DNA of 64,000 nt from Alphaproteobacteria bacterium (lineage in GTDB: Bacteria; Pseudomonadota; Alphaproteobacteria; Rhodobacterales; Rhodobacteraceae). The stretch lies in the NCBI GenBank assembly GCA_030425185.1, contig JAUIAU010000005.1, positions 1 to 64,000 on the forward strand, given 5' to 3'. This document shows positions 1 through 11,302 of this stretch, piece after piece. The notes under the pieces are model-generated. The model was not told the origin of the DNA and ran no database searches. It saw only the letters and a program-made list of their open reading frames with translations. The position numbers were made by a program, and so were the translations under genes. Position 1 is the stretch's first letter. Each line of letters starts with the position of its first letter.

Positions 1-76
1 GACACACGTCACCGGTGGCGATGCAACGCCGCTCCGGTCCGGCATCCCGGTCCTTGTCCTGTCCGCCGCGGCTCAC
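1..76 (-). CDS. ylxR: YlxR/DUF448 RNA-binding protein, 5' part only
   Basis: This is the first 25 codons of a gene that runs off the left edge. It opens with GTG at 76 and reads MSRGGQDKDRDAGPE, followed by RRCIATGDVC, the N-terminal pattern of DUF448/YlxR proteins, which begin with a short charged stretch and then an R-(K/R)-C-I-x-(T/S)-G motif. It lies 21 bases downstream of the nusA stop on the same strand, the normal place for ylxR in the rimP-nusA-ylxR-infB operon. The family binds RNA and is linked to ribosome or transcription functions. The call rests on motif and context because most of the gene is outside the window. Confidence 0.75.
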   Translation of the reverse strand, partial: MSRGGQDKDRDAGPERRCIATGDVC

Positions 77-97
77 GGCGCCGTCTCCGGGGCCCGA

Positions 98-1720
98 TCA
101 GGCCCCGGCCTCCTCGTCTTCGGCCGCAGCTTGCGCCCGGGCCGCCTCGGCCTCCGCCTCGGCCTCGGGATCGACCCAGCCCAGCATGACGCGGGCCGTC
201 ATCACCAGCATCTGCGCCTCTTCCAGCGAGACCTCGAAAGGCTCCAGCAGGCCGTCGTCCTTGACACGCTGGCCGTCGACGGTCGTCCAGCCACCGGCCA
301 GTTCCCAATCGGCACAGGTCGCGAAGTCTTCCAGCGTCTTCACGCCATCCTTTGCCAGCGCCTCCAGCATCTGCGGAGTCAGCCCCTCGAAGTTGGCGAG
401 GCTGTCCTCGAGGCCCAGCGCACGTGCGTTCTCGAGCGCCTTGCGGTTCTGCTCCTCGATGAACTCGCGGGCGCGGGCCTGGAGCTCTTCGACAGTGTCC
501 TCGTCGAAGCCCTCGATGACGAGCAGTTCGTCGGCATCGACATAGGCGACCTCTTCCAGGCTGGTGAACCCTTCGGTCACCAGCAGCTGGGCGATCACCT
601 CCTCGACGTCGAGGGTGTCCATGAACATCTGGGTCCGCTCGGCGAACTCGGCCTGGCGGCGGCGGCTCTCTTCTTCCTCGGTCATGATGTCGATATCGAG
701 ACCGGTAAGCTGCGAGGCGAGGCGGACGTTCTGACCGCGGCGACCGATGGCGAGGCTGAGTTGCTCGTCCGGCACCACCACCTCGATTCGCTCGGCCTCT
801 TCGTCGATCACGACTTTAGAGACCTCGGCAGGCTGCAGCGCGTTCACGAGGAACGTCGCCTGATCCTCGTTCCACGGGATGATGTCGATCTTCTCGCCCT
901 GAAGCTCGTTCACGACGGCCTGCACGCGGCTGCCCCGCATGCCGACACAGGCCCCGACCGGATCGATCGAGTTGTCATAGGAAATCACGGCGATCTTGGC
1001 GCGGCTGCCCGGGTCGCGGGCGACGGCCTTGATCTCGATGATGCCGTCGTAGATCTCCGGCACTTCCATCTTGAACAGCTCGGCCATGAACTCGGGCGCG
1101 GTGCGGCTGAGGAAGATCTGCGGACCGCGCTGTTCGCGGCGCACGTCCTTGACGTAGCAGCGGATCCGGTCGTTCGGGCGATAGCTCTCGCGGCCGATCT
1201 TCTCGTTGCGGCGCAGCACGGCTTCGCCGGCCCCGACGTCCACGATGATGTTGCCGTATTCCTCGCGCTTGACCTGGCCGTTGATGATCGTGCCGACGCG
1301 GTCCTTGAATTCCTCGTACTGGCGGTCACGCTCGGCCTCGCGCACCTTCTGCAGGATCACCTGCTTGGCCGACTGCGCGGCAATCCGGCCCATCTCGACC
1401 GGGGGGACCTCGTCGACGATGGTGTCACCGACCTTCGGGTCCGCGAGGTACTGCTTCGCCTGCGCGACGGTCAGCTCGGCCTGGTAATTCTCGAGCAGGT
1501 CGTCCTCGACCACGGTCCGGACGCGGGTAAAGGTCGCGCGCCCGGTCTTGCGGTCGATCGACACGCGAATGTCCATCTCCGAGCCGTAGCGGGACTTTGC
1601 CGCGCGCGCGAGGCTCTCTTCCATCGCCTCGATGACGAGGCCGGGATCGATCATCTTCTCGCGCGCGACCGCCTCGGCGGTCTGAAGAAGCTCAAGCTGG
1701 TTGGCAGAGGTGATTGCCAT
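98..1720 (-). CDS. nusA: transcription termination/antitermination factor NusA
   Basis: NusA binds RNA polymerase and nascent RNA and modulates pausing, termination and rRNA antitermination in the cytoplasm. The 540-residue product has the N-terminal polymerase-binding domain (about 1-130), an S1 domain (about 141-205), two KH domains (first with [11 protein letters not shown] near 258, second with [11 protein letters not shown] near 324) and an acidic C-terminal part with two helix-hairpin-helix-like repeats (about 365-520), the usual alphaproteobacterial layout. It starts 3 bases after the rimP stop, so the two genes are cotranscribed. No key element is missing. Confidence 0.97.
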   Translation of the reverse strand: MAITSANQLELLQTAEAVAREKMIDPGLVIEAMEESLARAAKSRYGSEMDIRVSIDRKTGRATFTRVRTVVEDDLLENYQAELTVAQAKQYLADPKVGDTIVDEVPPVEMGRIAAQSAKQVILQKVREAERDRQYEEFKDRVGTIINGQVKREEYGNIIVDVGAGEAVLRRNEKIGRESYRPNDRIRCYVKDVRREQRGPQIFLSRTAPEFMAELFKMEVPEIYDGIIEIKAVARDPGSRAKIAVISYDNSIDPVGACVGMRGSRVQAVVNELQGEKIDIIPWNEDQATFLVNALQPAEVSKVVIDEEAERIEVVVPDEQLSLAIGRRGQNVRLASQLTGLDIDIMTEEEESRRRQAEFAERTQMFMDTLDVEEVIAQLLVTEGFTSLEEVAYVDADELLVIEGFDEDTVEELQARAREFIEEQNRKALENARALGLEDSLANFEGLTPQMLEALAKDGVKTLEDFATCADWELAGGWTTVDGQRVKDDGLLEPFEVSLEEAQMLVMTARVMLGWVDPEAEAEAEAARAQAAAEDEEAGA

Positions 1721-1723
1721 GGT

Positions 1724-2308
1724 TCAGTCCTCCTCCGACGCCTCGTCGGTTTCAATCTCGTCGAACTCGTCCACATCGATGCCTGCGGCCTTTTTCTGGC
1801 GCAGGATTTCGCGGATCAGGTCATCCGTCAGGATCAGCTTCGCGTCGCTCAGCCAGTCGAATTTCAGCCCGATGGTCACGTCGCCGTCCGGCGTGTCCTC
1901 GAGCGTGATCAGGATCTCGTCGCCCTCGGTGCCGTTGAGGATGCCCTTGAAGCGGCGGCGGCCCTCGATCAGCTCCGTGGTCTCGACGCGGGCCTCGTAG
2001 CCTTCCCACATGTCGAAGTCCTTGAGCCGGGTCAGCGGCCGGTCGATGCCGGGCGAGGACACCTCCAGCGTGTAGTTGTCCTCGATCGGATCCTCGACGT
2101 CGAGAACGGCCGAGAGCGCGGTGGAAATCTTCGCGCAATCGTCGACCTCGATGCCGCCTTCGGGCTTCTCGGCCATGATCTGCAGGGTGGGCGTCTTGCC
2201 CCCCATCAGGCGCAGGCGGACGAGCTCGTAGCCCAGGTCCTCGATCACGGGACGGACGATCCCGGCGAGACGCTGGTCGATGGGGCTCTTGGCAATCAGA
2301 TCGTTCAT
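1724..2308 (-). CDS. rimP: ribosome maturation factor RimP
   Basis: RimP assists 30S subunit maturation. The 194-residue protein starts at the ATG at 2308 ([14 protein letters not shown]). Longer in-frame extensions run into the terminator hairpin upstream and are low-complexity, so I reject them. The central segment with [13 protein letters not shown] is the family signature, followed by the C-terminal SH3-like domain and a very acidic tail. It is the first gene of rimP-nusA-ylxR. The space before the start holds an intrinsic terminator, suggesting leader attenuation (separate entry). Confidence 0.95.
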   Translation of the reverse strand: MNDLIAKSPIDQRLAGIVRPVIEDLGYELVRLRLMGGKTPTLQIMAEKPEGGIEVDDCAKISTALSAVLDVEDPIEDNYTLEVSSPGIDRPLTRLKDFDMWEGYEARVETTELIEGRRRFKGILNGTEGDEILITLEDTPDGDVTIGLKFDWLSDAKLILTDDLIREILRQKKAAGIDVDEFDEIETDEASEED

Positions 2309-2320
2309 GGGGCCTGACAA

Positions 2321-2346
2321 CAAAAAAACGGGCTCAGCGGCCCGTT
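2321..2346 (-). terminator. intrinsic terminator just upstream of rimP (possible leader attenuator)
   Basis: A perfect 7-bp stem (aacgggc at 2327-2333, gcccgtt at 2340-2346) has a 6-base loop. On the minus strand it is followed directly by seven T residues (2328-2322). It can end transcription from the exonuclease gene upstream. It sits only 12 bases before the rimP ATG, too close for a rimP promoter to lie downstream of it, so transcripts of the rimP operon probably pass through it. Confidence 0.85.
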
Positions 2347-2434
2347 GTCGTGTTCCGGTCGGGCCTCGGGTGTGGACCCCGACGCGCCGCTGTTGCAAAG
2401 GCACATAGGCTCGGGGCCGCGGAAATGCAAGCGC

Positions 2435-3871
2435 TCAGTTCAGGTCCTTCAGCAGCCGCCCATGGGCCTTCATGCCGTCGACCGCCTGCCCGAAGGTCTC
2501 GACGCCGCGGGCCTTGAGCATCGGCAGCATCTTGAGAAACACGTCCGTCGTGGCCACCGCGTCGCCGAGGGCCGTATGCCGGTCCTCGTCCGCGATCCGC
2601 ACGCCCAGCCGGTCGGCGATGGCATCCAGCGAATGCTCGCCGTTGGTGCCGTAGAGCACCGCCGACAGCAGGACCGTGTCGAGGACCGGATGGTCGAAGC
2701 GCGCGCCGATCTCGTTCTGGCGGCGATAGAAGAACGCCATGTCGAAGGGCGCATTGTGCGCGACCAGGACCGCACCCGCACAGAAGTCGTGGAACCGGCG
2801 ACCGGCCGCCACCATGTCCGGCGCGTCGGCCACCATGTCGTTGGTGATCCCATGGACGTTGGTGGCACTCAGCGGGATCGACCGGCCCGGGTTCACCAGC
2901 GTGTCGAAGACCTCGCCCGCGACCCGTTTGCCGTTGACGACCCGCGTGGCGGCGATCTGGCAGACCTCGTCGCCCCGGTCGGGCAGCAGGCCCGTGGTTT
3001 CGGTATCGAAGATCACGTAGGTCAGCCGGTCCAGCGGTGTCTCTCGCAGCGCCTCCGAGGGCCGGGCATGCAGCAGGTCGAAATCGTAGACCGCTTCCCG
3101 CGGCGGCGCGGCCCCGTCCCGCGCGGCGCGCAGGGTCAGAACATAGCCCGGCGCCGTCTCGGACCCGGCCACCGGCTCCATCAGCCGAAGGGCAGCGCAG
3201 AGCGGCTGCGCGTCCTGCCGGGCATCGAGGGCCACCTCGGTGGTGGTCGCGAAGTCCCGTCTTGTGGCGAGATCCTCGTGCGCCGCCGCCAGCGGCGCGA
3301 TCTCCACCAGGTCGGCCAGCGACCGGTCGAGCCGGACCTGCCCCGGCGCGCCGAGGAGAGCCCGCGCGGCACCGTTGTAGAACGCGATCCGGTGGCCGGC
3401 GGTGCACAGCAGGACGCCGTCCGAAAGATCCCGCAGGACCGTTTCCAGCGCGGTGCGATCCGCTGCAATGCGCGCGGTCTCGCGCCCGACCGCTTCGGCC
3501 ATCGCGTTCTTCATGTCGGTCAGGTTCGCGGTGACCGCCGCCGCCGCCGGGGCCAAATCGCCAAGGTAGCGCGCCGCCTGCGCGTCCACCTCGTGGGTCA
3601 CGTCGGCATGGGCCCGGGCGCGCATCTCGTTGGCAAGCCGGTCCACCGCCTTGGCGACATTCTCGTCAAACAGCAGCCAGACCCAGGTGACCAGCCCAAG
3701 GATCACGAAGCCCGAGGTCGTGCCGGCAAAGACGAAGGCCGAGCGCGCATCCCCGCTGTCCAGCCGCCCGTAGCCGAGCCAGAGCCCGCCGCCGACCGCC
3801 ACCAGCGCGCCCAGCGCGACGAGCGCGAAGAACAGGAAAACCCTCAGGCGCAGACTCAGTGTGTGCAGCAT
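2435..3871 (-). CDS. membrane-anchored PAS-like/DnaQ-type 3'-5' exonuclease
   Basis: The 478-residue protein has two N-terminal hydrophobic segments (about 8-32 and 43-68), a linker that may be HAMP-like (about 70-110), a PAS-like region (about 135-245) and a C-terminal DEDDh exonuclease domain. The exonuclease motifs are complete: FDTETTGLLPDRG (motif I), NVHGITNDMV, HNAPFDMAF (motif II) and HTALGDAVAT (motif III). The family resembles the epsilon subunit of DNA polymerase III, but a membrane-tethered form with a sensor-like N-terminus is unlikely to be the replicative proofreader, which is soluble and shorter. It sits with a CNMP-CBS-DUF294 protein and a VC_2705-type symporter. That association recurs in bacteria that use acetate, so a signalling role is an inference. 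Confidence 0.85.
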   Translation of the reverse strand: MLHTLSLRLRVFLFFALVALGALVAVGGGLWLGYGRLDSGDARSAFVFAGTTSGFVILGLVTWVWLLFDENVAKAVDRLANEMRARAHADVTHEVDAQAARYLGDLAPAAAAVTANLTDMKNAMAEAVGRETARIAADRTALETVLRDLSDGVLLCTAGHRIAFYNGAARALLGAPGQVRLDRSLADLVEIAPLAAAHEDLATRRDFATTTEVALDARQDAQPLCAALRLMEPVAGSETAPGYVLTLRAARDGAAPPREAVYDFDLLHARPSEALRETPLDRLTYVIFDTETTGLLPDRGDEVCQIAATRVVNGKRVAGEVFDTLVNPGRSIPLSATNVHGITNDMVADAPDMVAAGRRFHDFCAGAVLVAHNAPFDMAFFYRRQNEIGARFDHPVLDTVLLSAVLYGTNGEHSLDAIADRLGVRIADEDRHTALGDAVATTDVFLKMLPMLKARGVETFGQAVDGMKAHGRLLKDLN

Positions 3872-3901
3872 GCCTCCCCCTCCCCCGGGTCGGCGCGGGC
3901 C

Positions 3902-4429
3902 CTATCCCGCGTCGGCGTCACAAACGGCCCGGAGCAGGGGATCGGTGTCGTCCAGCGCGATCCACTCCGCCCCCTCGATGGTGCCATCCGCGGCGAACTC
4001 GGTGCCATCGATCAGGTCGGCGCGCCTTGATTCAGCGCAATCCAGCAGGACCGGCACCCGCGCGAGGGGGGCCCAGCGCCCGAAGACGAAAACCTCGACC
4101 AGCCGCTCGTCCGGCCGGTCCGGATGCGTCAGGGCTGCGGACGGCTGGACACTGACGAACCGGTCCACGAACGGCGCCGCGAAGGTCCACGGGCGCAGGA
4201 CCGACCGGCTCTCATTGGTGCGGACGACCACATGTCCCTCCGGCAGGTTGGCCACGTTCCGCGGGAACCAGTTGTACTCGCTCCAGATCGCGAAGCCGAT
4301 CATCGCGAGGCCTGCCCCGATAGGGATCAGCGCGCGCGGCAGACGGTTCCCGGTCAGCTTGACCAGTCCCAGCACGATACCGCCCGCGGCAACACCGGCG
4401 ACGAAGGTGGCGATCAGTTCGAGAAACAT
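3902..4429 (-). CDS. small membrane protein of unknown function
   Basis: I do not recognise this 175-residue protein. It has two N-terminal membrane-spanning segments (about 4-25 and 32-52), a short loop, and an extracytoplasmic-looking remainder with no obvious catalytic motif. It lies between the exonuclease (30 bases) and the DUF294 gene (10 bases upstream), all on the minus strand, so it is probably in the same transcript. The GC-rich codon pattern matches its neighbours and there are no internal stops. It is real by coding signal and context, but no function can be assigned. Confidence 0.7.
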   Translation of the reverse strand: MFLELIATFVAGVAAGGIVLGLVKLTGNRLPRALIPIGAGLAMIGFAIWSEYNWFPRNVANLPEGHVVVRTNESRSVLRPWTFAAPFVDRFVSVQPSAALTHPDRPDERLVEVFVFGRWAPLARVPVLLDCAESRRADLIDGTEFAADGTIEGAEWIALDDTDPLLRAVCDADAG

Positions 4430-4439
4430 GGCGATCCTT

Positions 4440-6266
4440 TCAACTCAGCACGCCGCGGCCTTGCCCCACGGCGGACTGCATCGTGCGCACGACGACAAAG
4501 GCGTCGCGCAGGTGGGACCGCTCGAACTCGCTCAGCGAGCTCGGGGCCATGAAATTGTCCGGCGGCGACCCGGCCCGGATCTGCCGGGTCTGGTGGACGA
4601 GGCGGGTCTCGGCGATCAGGTCGTAGGCGTCGAGCAGGTCATGCGCCCCGGAGGACGAGATGACGCCCGCGGCTTCGGCCGCTTCCAGCCGGGCCCGGGT
4701 GTTCACCTCGGTCAGTTCCGCCATCAGCGCATAGACCCGGCCCAGGTCGACCACCGGCACCACGCCGTTGTGCTTCAGGTCGACGGTGTTCTTGTGCTCG
4801 CCGGAGCGGATGGTGGCGAAGCCCCGGATCAGGCCCAGCGGCGGCCGATGCTTGAGCGAGTTCGACACCATGTGCGCGACGAAGATCGAGTTCTTCCGGG
4901 CCCGTGCCAGCGTGTCGTGCTGGAGCGCGTCGAGCAACCCGCCCGCGCCGCCGATCGTACGCAGGTCGAACATGACGCTCGCCAGCATCTGCGCGGTCGG
5001 ATCGGGCTTGGCGATCCAGCCATCGAAATAGCCGCGCCAGACCCGGAGCGGCTGACGCCAGCGCGGATTGGTCGCCATCATGTCGCCGGGGCAGTAAACG
5101 TAGCCCGCGTCGTTCAGGCCGTCCGAGACGAACCGGGCGAGCGCGTCGAAGTAGGGGACCATGTCCTCGGTAAAGGCGTCGTCCAGGATCAGGGCATTGT
5201 CCTGGTCGCTGACACCGGTCTGTTCCTGCCGTCCCTGGCTGCCGCAGGCGACCCAGGCATAGGGCACGGGCGGCGCGCCCAGCGCGGCCTCGGCCAGCGC
5301 CAGCAGGCGGCGGGTGGCGGCATCCGCAACGTCCGTGATCAGGCGCGTCACAACCTCGTGCGGGGTACCGGCCCCGACCAGATGCGCCAGCAGCTTCGGC
5401 AGACCCCGGGTCGCGGCGGCAATGCCGGTGGCGTCCTTCGCCGCGACGATGCTGGCGATGATCTGCGCGCTGGAGGTGGCCTGGAACCGGGTCAGGTCCG
5501 TCTGGGTGAGGATGCCGACCAGCTGGCCCGCCTCGGTGATCGGAAGATGACCGATCCGGCGCTCCAGCATGGTGTGCAGGACATCCGAGCCAAGCGCACC
5601 CGGCGACAGGCTGTAGGGTGCGCGGGTCATCACCTCGGCGACCGGACGGTCGCCCGGCACGCCTTCGGCCAGGGCGCGGCCCGTCAGATCGCCGGTGGTC
5701 ACGATCCCGGTCAGCACGCCCTTCTCGGTAACGGCGACGCAACTGACATGCCGGTCCCGCATCAGGCGCGCGACCTCGGCGATCGGGGTCGTCGGAGCGG
5801 TGGCGATCGGATCGGGCGTCATCAGGTCGCGGACCCGCGCGGTGCTCAGGTCCTTGCCCCGGGCCGCCGCGGGCGGACGGCCACGGTCGAAGAACCGCGC
5901 CACCGTGGGATGGTCGGCGACCAGCCGCGCGTAGACCGGCGCGGGAAGAAGATAGAGCAGGCAGTCGGACTGCGCGACGGCCCGGGTGACGGCCTTGCCG
6001 CCGTGGGCGAGCCCGCGTTCCCCGAAGCTGTTGCGGGGTCCGAGGTGCGAAATCACCTCGCCGTTCCGGTCCGAGACTTCCACCGCGCCGTCCGCGATCA
6101 GGTAAAGCCCCGGCATCTGGTCCCCGAGGTCATAGACCGGGGTTCCGGCCGCCAGGCGCACCGCCTTGACCTGCGCGGCCAGCGCCTCCAGATCGGCGGC
6201 ACCGAGCGTGTCGTAGGGATGGCTGTGGGACAGGAACCGGGCGATTCCGGCAGGCGTGTCGCTCAT
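4440..6266 (-). CDS. cyclic-nucleotide-binding-like / CBS / DUF294 nucleotidyltransferase protein
   Basis: The 608-residue protein has an N-terminal CNMP-binding-like domain (about 10-130), a pair of CBS domains (about 145-265), a DUF294 putative nucleotidyltransferase domain with GSQGRQEQTGVSDQDNA (near 343-359, the G-S and D-x-D metal-site pattern) and a C-terminal DUF294 substrate-binding domain. The order matches the GlnD-like regulatory proteins often encoded beside acetate/sodium symporters. The substrate is unknown. It starts 153 bases downstream of the symporter stop on the same strand. The domain call is firm; a regulatory role in acetate transport is inferred from position. Confidence 0.9.
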   Translation of the reverse strand: MSDTPAGIARFLSHSHPYDTLGAADLEALAAQVKAVRLAAGTPVYDLGDQMPGLYLIADGAVEVSDRNGEVISHLGPRNSFGERGLAHGGKAVTRAVAQSDCLLYLLPAPVYARLVADHPTVARFFDRGRPPAAARGKDLSTARVRDLMTPDPIATAPTTPIAEVARLMRDRHVSCVAVTEKGVLTGIVTTGDLTGRALAEGVPGDRPVAEVMTRAPYSLSPGALGSDVLHTMLERRIGHLPITEAGQLVGILTQTDLTRFQATSSAQIIASIVAAKDATGIAAATRGLPKLLAHLVGAGTPHEVVTRLITDVADAATRRLLALAEAALGAPPVPYAWVACGSQGRQEQTGVSDQDNALILDDAFTEDMVPYFDALARFVSDGLNDAGYVYCPGDMMATNPRWRQPLRVWRGYFDGWIAKPDPTAQMLASVMFDLRTIGGAGGLLDALQHDTLARARKNSIFVAHMVSNSLKHRPPLGLIRGFATIRSGEHKNTVDLKHNGVVPVVDLGRVYALMAELTEVNTRARLEAAEAAGVISSSGAHDLLDAYDLIAETRLVHQTRQIRAGSPPDNFMAPSSLSEFERSHLRDAFVVVRTMQSAVGQGRGVLS

Positions 6267-6340
6267 CGGGGACTCCGTGAAATCAAGGTGTTGTCCGATG
6301 CGCTATCAGTCCGCACGGCGCGCCACGTTGATCCAGGGCA

Positions 6341-6375
6341 AACGCGCGCCCCCGGGGACGGAGGCGCGCGCGTCG
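6341..6375 (-). terminator. GC-rich hairpin, possible weak terminator after the symporter gene
   Basis: Inverted repeats of acgcgcgcc type around 6342-6350 and 6363-6373 can form a strong stem in the gap between the symporter stop and the DUF294 start. The T-run on the minus strand is only three bases, so termination would be inefficient. The rest of the 153-base gap shows nothing distinctive. Confidence 0.35.
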
Positions 6376-6419
6376 TTCAGGGGAAGGGGGCCGGCCACCA
6401 GACCGGCGCCCTCCGATCC

Positions 6420-8192
6420 TCAGTGGTCGGCCGCGGCAGCACCGGCCCCTTTCGGGATACGGATGCTCTCGACCAGGTCCTGGATCTCGCGCGGCGGGGC
6501 CTGGGTCACGCGGCTGACACCGATCGCGACCGCGAAGTTCAGCACCGCACCGACGGTCCCGATGGCCGTGGACGAAATCCCCAGCAGCGAGCCCTCGATG
6601 GTATCCGGGAAGCTGTTGGTGCCCGGCACGAAGAACCAGCCCTTGTGCAGGAAGATGTAGACCAGCGTGAACACGAGGCCCGTCAGCATCCCCGCAACCG
6701 CGCCAACGTTGTTCACGCGCTTCGAGAAGATGCCCATCATCAGCACCGGGAAGATCGACGCCGCCGCCAGACCGAAGGCGAGCGCCACCGTCTGTGCCGC
6801 GAAGCCGGGCGGGTTGAGGCCGAGGTAGGTCGCCACCGCAATCGCCACCGCCATCGCGATCCGGGCGGACAGCAGTTCACCCTTTTCGCTGATGTTCGGG
6901 TTCAGCTGGCCCTTGATCAGGTCGTGGCTGACCGCGCCGGAGATGGCGAGCAGCAGGCCCGCAGCGGTCGAGAGCGCGGCGGCGAGACCACCGGCAGCGA
7001 CCAGGGCGATCACCCAGCCGGGAAGCTGTGCGATTTCCGGGTTGGCCAGAACGAGGATGTCGTTGTTGACGGTCAGTTCCGAACCCTGCCAGCCGCGCGC
7101 CGCAGCCGCTTCGGTGAACGAGGCGTTCTTATCGTTGTACCACTGGATCAGGCCGTCGCCGTTCTTGTCCTCGAACTTGAGCAGGCCGGTAACCTCCCAG
7201 TTCTTCATCCAGTCGGGACGCTCGTCATAGGCCAGGGCCTCGGCTTGCGGACCGTTCGGATAGACGGTGTCGATCAGGTTCAGGCGCGCCATGGCCCCGA
7301 CGGCCGGAGCGGTCAGGTAGAGCAGCGCGATGAACACCAGCGCCCAGCCGGCCGACCAGCGCGCATCGGCGACCTTCGGCACGGTGAAGAAGCGGATGAT
7401 GACGTGCGGCAGACCCGCGGTACCGATCATCAGCGACAGGGTAAAGAGCACCATGTTGAAGGTGTTGGTGTGGTGCTCCGTGTAGGCAGCGAAGCCGAGG
7501 TCGGTCACCAGGCCGTCGAGCTTGGCCAGCAGCGGCTCGCCCGACGCGACGTGGTCGCCGAACAGGCCCAGGCCCGGGATCGGGTTGCCGGTCAGTTGCA
7601 GCGAGATGAAGATCGCCGGGATGGTGTAGGCGATGATCAGCACGACGTACTGGGCCACCTGCGTGTAGGTCACGCCCTTCATGCCGCCGAGAACGGCATA
7701 CATGAACACGACGGCGGCACCGATGTAGAGGCCGGTCGAGACGTCGACTTCGAGGAAGCGCGAGAACGCGACGCCGACGCCGGTCATCTGGCCGATCACG
7801 TAGGTCACCGACGCCACGATCAGGCAGACCACGGCCACGAGGCGCGCGGTCGGCGAGTAGAAGCGGTCGCCGATGAATTCCGGCACGGTGAACTTGCCGA
7901 ACTTGCGCAGGTAGGGCGCCAGCAGGAGCGCGAGCAGCACGTAGCCGCCGGTCCAGCCCATCAGGTAGGTCGAGTTGTCATAGCCGGTGAAGGCGATGAG
8001 GCCCGCCATCGAGATGAAGGACGCCGCAGACATCCAGTCCGCTGCGGTCGCCATCCCGTTGGTGACCGGGTGCACGCCGCGGCCCGCGGCGTAGAATTCC
8101 GACGTGGTGCCCGCCCGGGCCCAGATCGCGATGCCGATGTAGAGCGCGAAGGTCGCGCCCACCACCAGCAGGTTGAGAGTATACTGATCCAT
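6420..8192 (-). CDS. sodium:solute symporter, VC_2705 (ActP-like acetate) family
   Basis: The 590-residue inner-membrane protein has 12-14 hydrophobic segments of the sodium:solute symporter family. The N-terminus has YAAGRGVHPVTNGMATAADW followed by MSAASFISMAGLIAFTGYD, characteristic of the ActP/VC_2705 branch, and a hydrophilic insert near 300-350 is typical of VC_2705-type large subunits. It would import acetate or a related monocarboxylate with sodium. The DUF4212 small subunit gene is 23 bases upstream and acs is two genes further upstream, all on the same strand, supporting acetate as the substrate. Substrate remains inferred. Confidence 0.9.
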   Translation of the reverse strand: MDQYTLNLLVVGATFALYIGIAIWARAGTTSEFYAAGRGVHPVTNGMATAADWMSAASFISMAGLIAFTGYDNSTYLMGWTGGYVLLALLLAPYLRKFGKFTVPEFIGDRFYSPTARLVAVVCLIVASVTYVIGQMTGVGVAFSRFLEVDVSTGLYIGAAVVFMYAVLGGMKGVTYTQVAQYVVLIIAYTIPAIFISLQLTGNPIPGLGLFGDHVASGEPLLAKLDGLVTDLGFAAYTEHHTNTFNMVLFTLSLMIGTAGLPHVIIRFFTVPKVADARWSAGWALVFIALLYLTAPAVGAMARLNLIDTVYPNGPQAEALAYDERPDWMKNWEVTGLLKFEDKNGDGLIQWYNDKNASFTEAAAARGWQGSELTVNNDILVLANPEIAQLPGWVIALVAAGGLAAALSTAAGLLLAISGAVSHDLIKGQLNPNISEKGELLSARIAMAVAIAVATYLGLNPPGFAAQTVALAFGLAAASIFPVLMMGIFSKRVNNVGAVAGMLTGLVFTLVYIFLHKGWFFVPGTNSFPDTIEGSLLGISSTAIGTVGAVLNFAVAIGVSRVTQAPPREIQDLVESIRIPKGAGAAAADH

Positions 8193-8215
8193 CGTTCCGT
8201 CCCTTGTCCCCTAAG

Positions 8216-8476
8216 TCAGTCTTCTTCGACGCCGAACTGGCGATCGAGGCTGTTCATCCGCCACGCGTAGAAGAAGATCAGCGCGAGGAAGACCAGGATG
8301 GACCCCTGCTGCGCGAACCAGAACCCGAGGTCGGTGCCGCCGACGGCGATCCCCGACAGCATCGGACGCAAGAGGATCCCGAAGCCGAACGACACCACCG
8401 CCCAGATCACCAGACACACGGTGACCAGACGGATGTTCGCCGACCAGTACTCGTTATTCGATGGCTGCTCCGCCAT
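8216..8476 (-). CDS. DUF4212 small subunit of the sodium:solute symporter
   Basis: The 86-residue protein starts at the ATG at 8476 (MAEQPSNNEYWSAN), preceded by a GGGAGAGAG ribosome site. An upstream in-frame ATG at 8587 would add an arginine-rich stretch and is rejected. The hallmark YWxxNIRL motif is followed by two membrane segments (about 17-38 and 50-72) and the conserved FFYAWRMNSLDRQFGV end. Proteins of this family are the partner subunit encoded next to VC_2705-type symporters, as here. Confidence 0.92.
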   Translation of the reverse strand: MAEQPSNNEYWSANIRLVTVCLVIWAVVSFGFGILLRPMLSGIAVGGTDLGFWFAQQGSILVFLALIFFYAWRMNSLDRQFGVEED

Positions 8477-8519
8477 GACTCTCTCCCTTTCCCAAAAGCG
8501 GGCCGGACGGCACCGCGAT

Positions 8520-9214
8520 TCAACCCGCCACGCGCTTGACGATTGTCTCGAGCGCAGCTTCCACGTCGGTGATCGATGCCATCGCATCCACCGTGACCAG
8601 AGAGTCCCGGCCCGCGTAGTACGCGATCAGGGGAGCCGTCTGGGCATGATAGGCCTGAAGCCGCGTACGCACGGTTTCGGCATTGTCGTCGGCACGGCGC
8701 TTCATCTCTGTCCCGCCGCACTTGTCGCAGACCCCGTCCTTGGCCGGGGTCTTGAAGCTGTCGTGATAGCCTTCGCCGCAGGCGGCGCAGGTGAAGCGCC
8801 CCGAGACCCGCTCGACCATCGCGTCGTCCTCGACCTCGAGCGAGATCGCGGCGTCGATGGTTTGCCCGCTGGCCTTCAGCAGCGCGTCCAGCGCGGCGGC
8901 CTGGGCCTCGGTCCGGGGGAAGCCGTCGAGGATGATGCCGCGGGCAACATCGTCGTCGGCCATCCGGTCCTTCAGGATCGCCAGAACGATCTCGTCGGAC
9001 ACGAGATCGCCTGCCTCCATCACGGCCTTCGCCGCCTTGCCGGCCTCGGTGCCCGCCGCAACGGCGGCGCGCAGGAGATCCCCGGTCGACAGCTGCACGA
9101 GCCCGAACTTCTCTTCGAGGATCCGGGCCTGCGTGCCTTTCCCGGCCCCGGGGGGGCCGAGCAGGATCAGGTTGACCGGGCGGGTCCGTGTGGCGCTGGC
9201 TCCGTCCATGTCGC

Positions 9215-9218
<4 letters not shown>
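8520..9218 (-). CDS. adk: adenylate kinase
   Basis: Adk interconverts ATP, AMP and ADP. The 232-residue protein has the P-loop [10 protein letters not shown] (near 21-30), the AMP-binding region with [16 protein letters not shown] (near 119) and a LID domain with [10 protein letters not shown] and CDKCGG, a possible four-cysteine zinc site. The gene overlaps the acs stop by 4 bases, so translation is coupled to acs. This fits, because Acs makes AMP that Adk recycles. The start could be the first ATG (9218) or the one at 9209; the N-terminal extension is a few residues longer than usual. Confidence 0.96.
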
Positions 9219-11182
<1,964 letters not shown>

Positions 11183-11263
11183 CCGTCTCTTCCCCTCCTG
11201 ACAGAAACTGAGTCGAAAGCTTCCGGGTCTGACCTACCATGTCCTGTGAAGGGCGGAATAACC

Positions 11264-11278
11264 CATTGTGACGCAATG
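11264..11278. promoter_or_regulatory. palindrome upstream of acs, CATTG-N5-CAATG
   Basis: A perfect 5-bp inverted repeat with a 5-base spacer (cattgtgacgcaatg) lies 82 bases before the acs start in the ~290-base acs-pip gap. It may be an operator. No known regulator is assigned. Confidence 0.35.
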
Positions 11279-11302
11279 TTTTTTCTGTGAAGGAATTGCC
11301 GC

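Noticed and set aside
89-106. Hairpin ggggcc/ggcccc over the nusA stop codon
   Set aside because: There is no T-run after it and ylxR continues the operon, so it is not a convincing terminator.
3861-8270. A 1469-codon plus-strand ORF opposite the exonuclease/DUF294/symporter genes
   Set aside because: It is antisense to clearly recognisable proteins, is low-complexity (Arg/Gly/His-rich) and matches no family; it arises from the GC-rich codon pattern.
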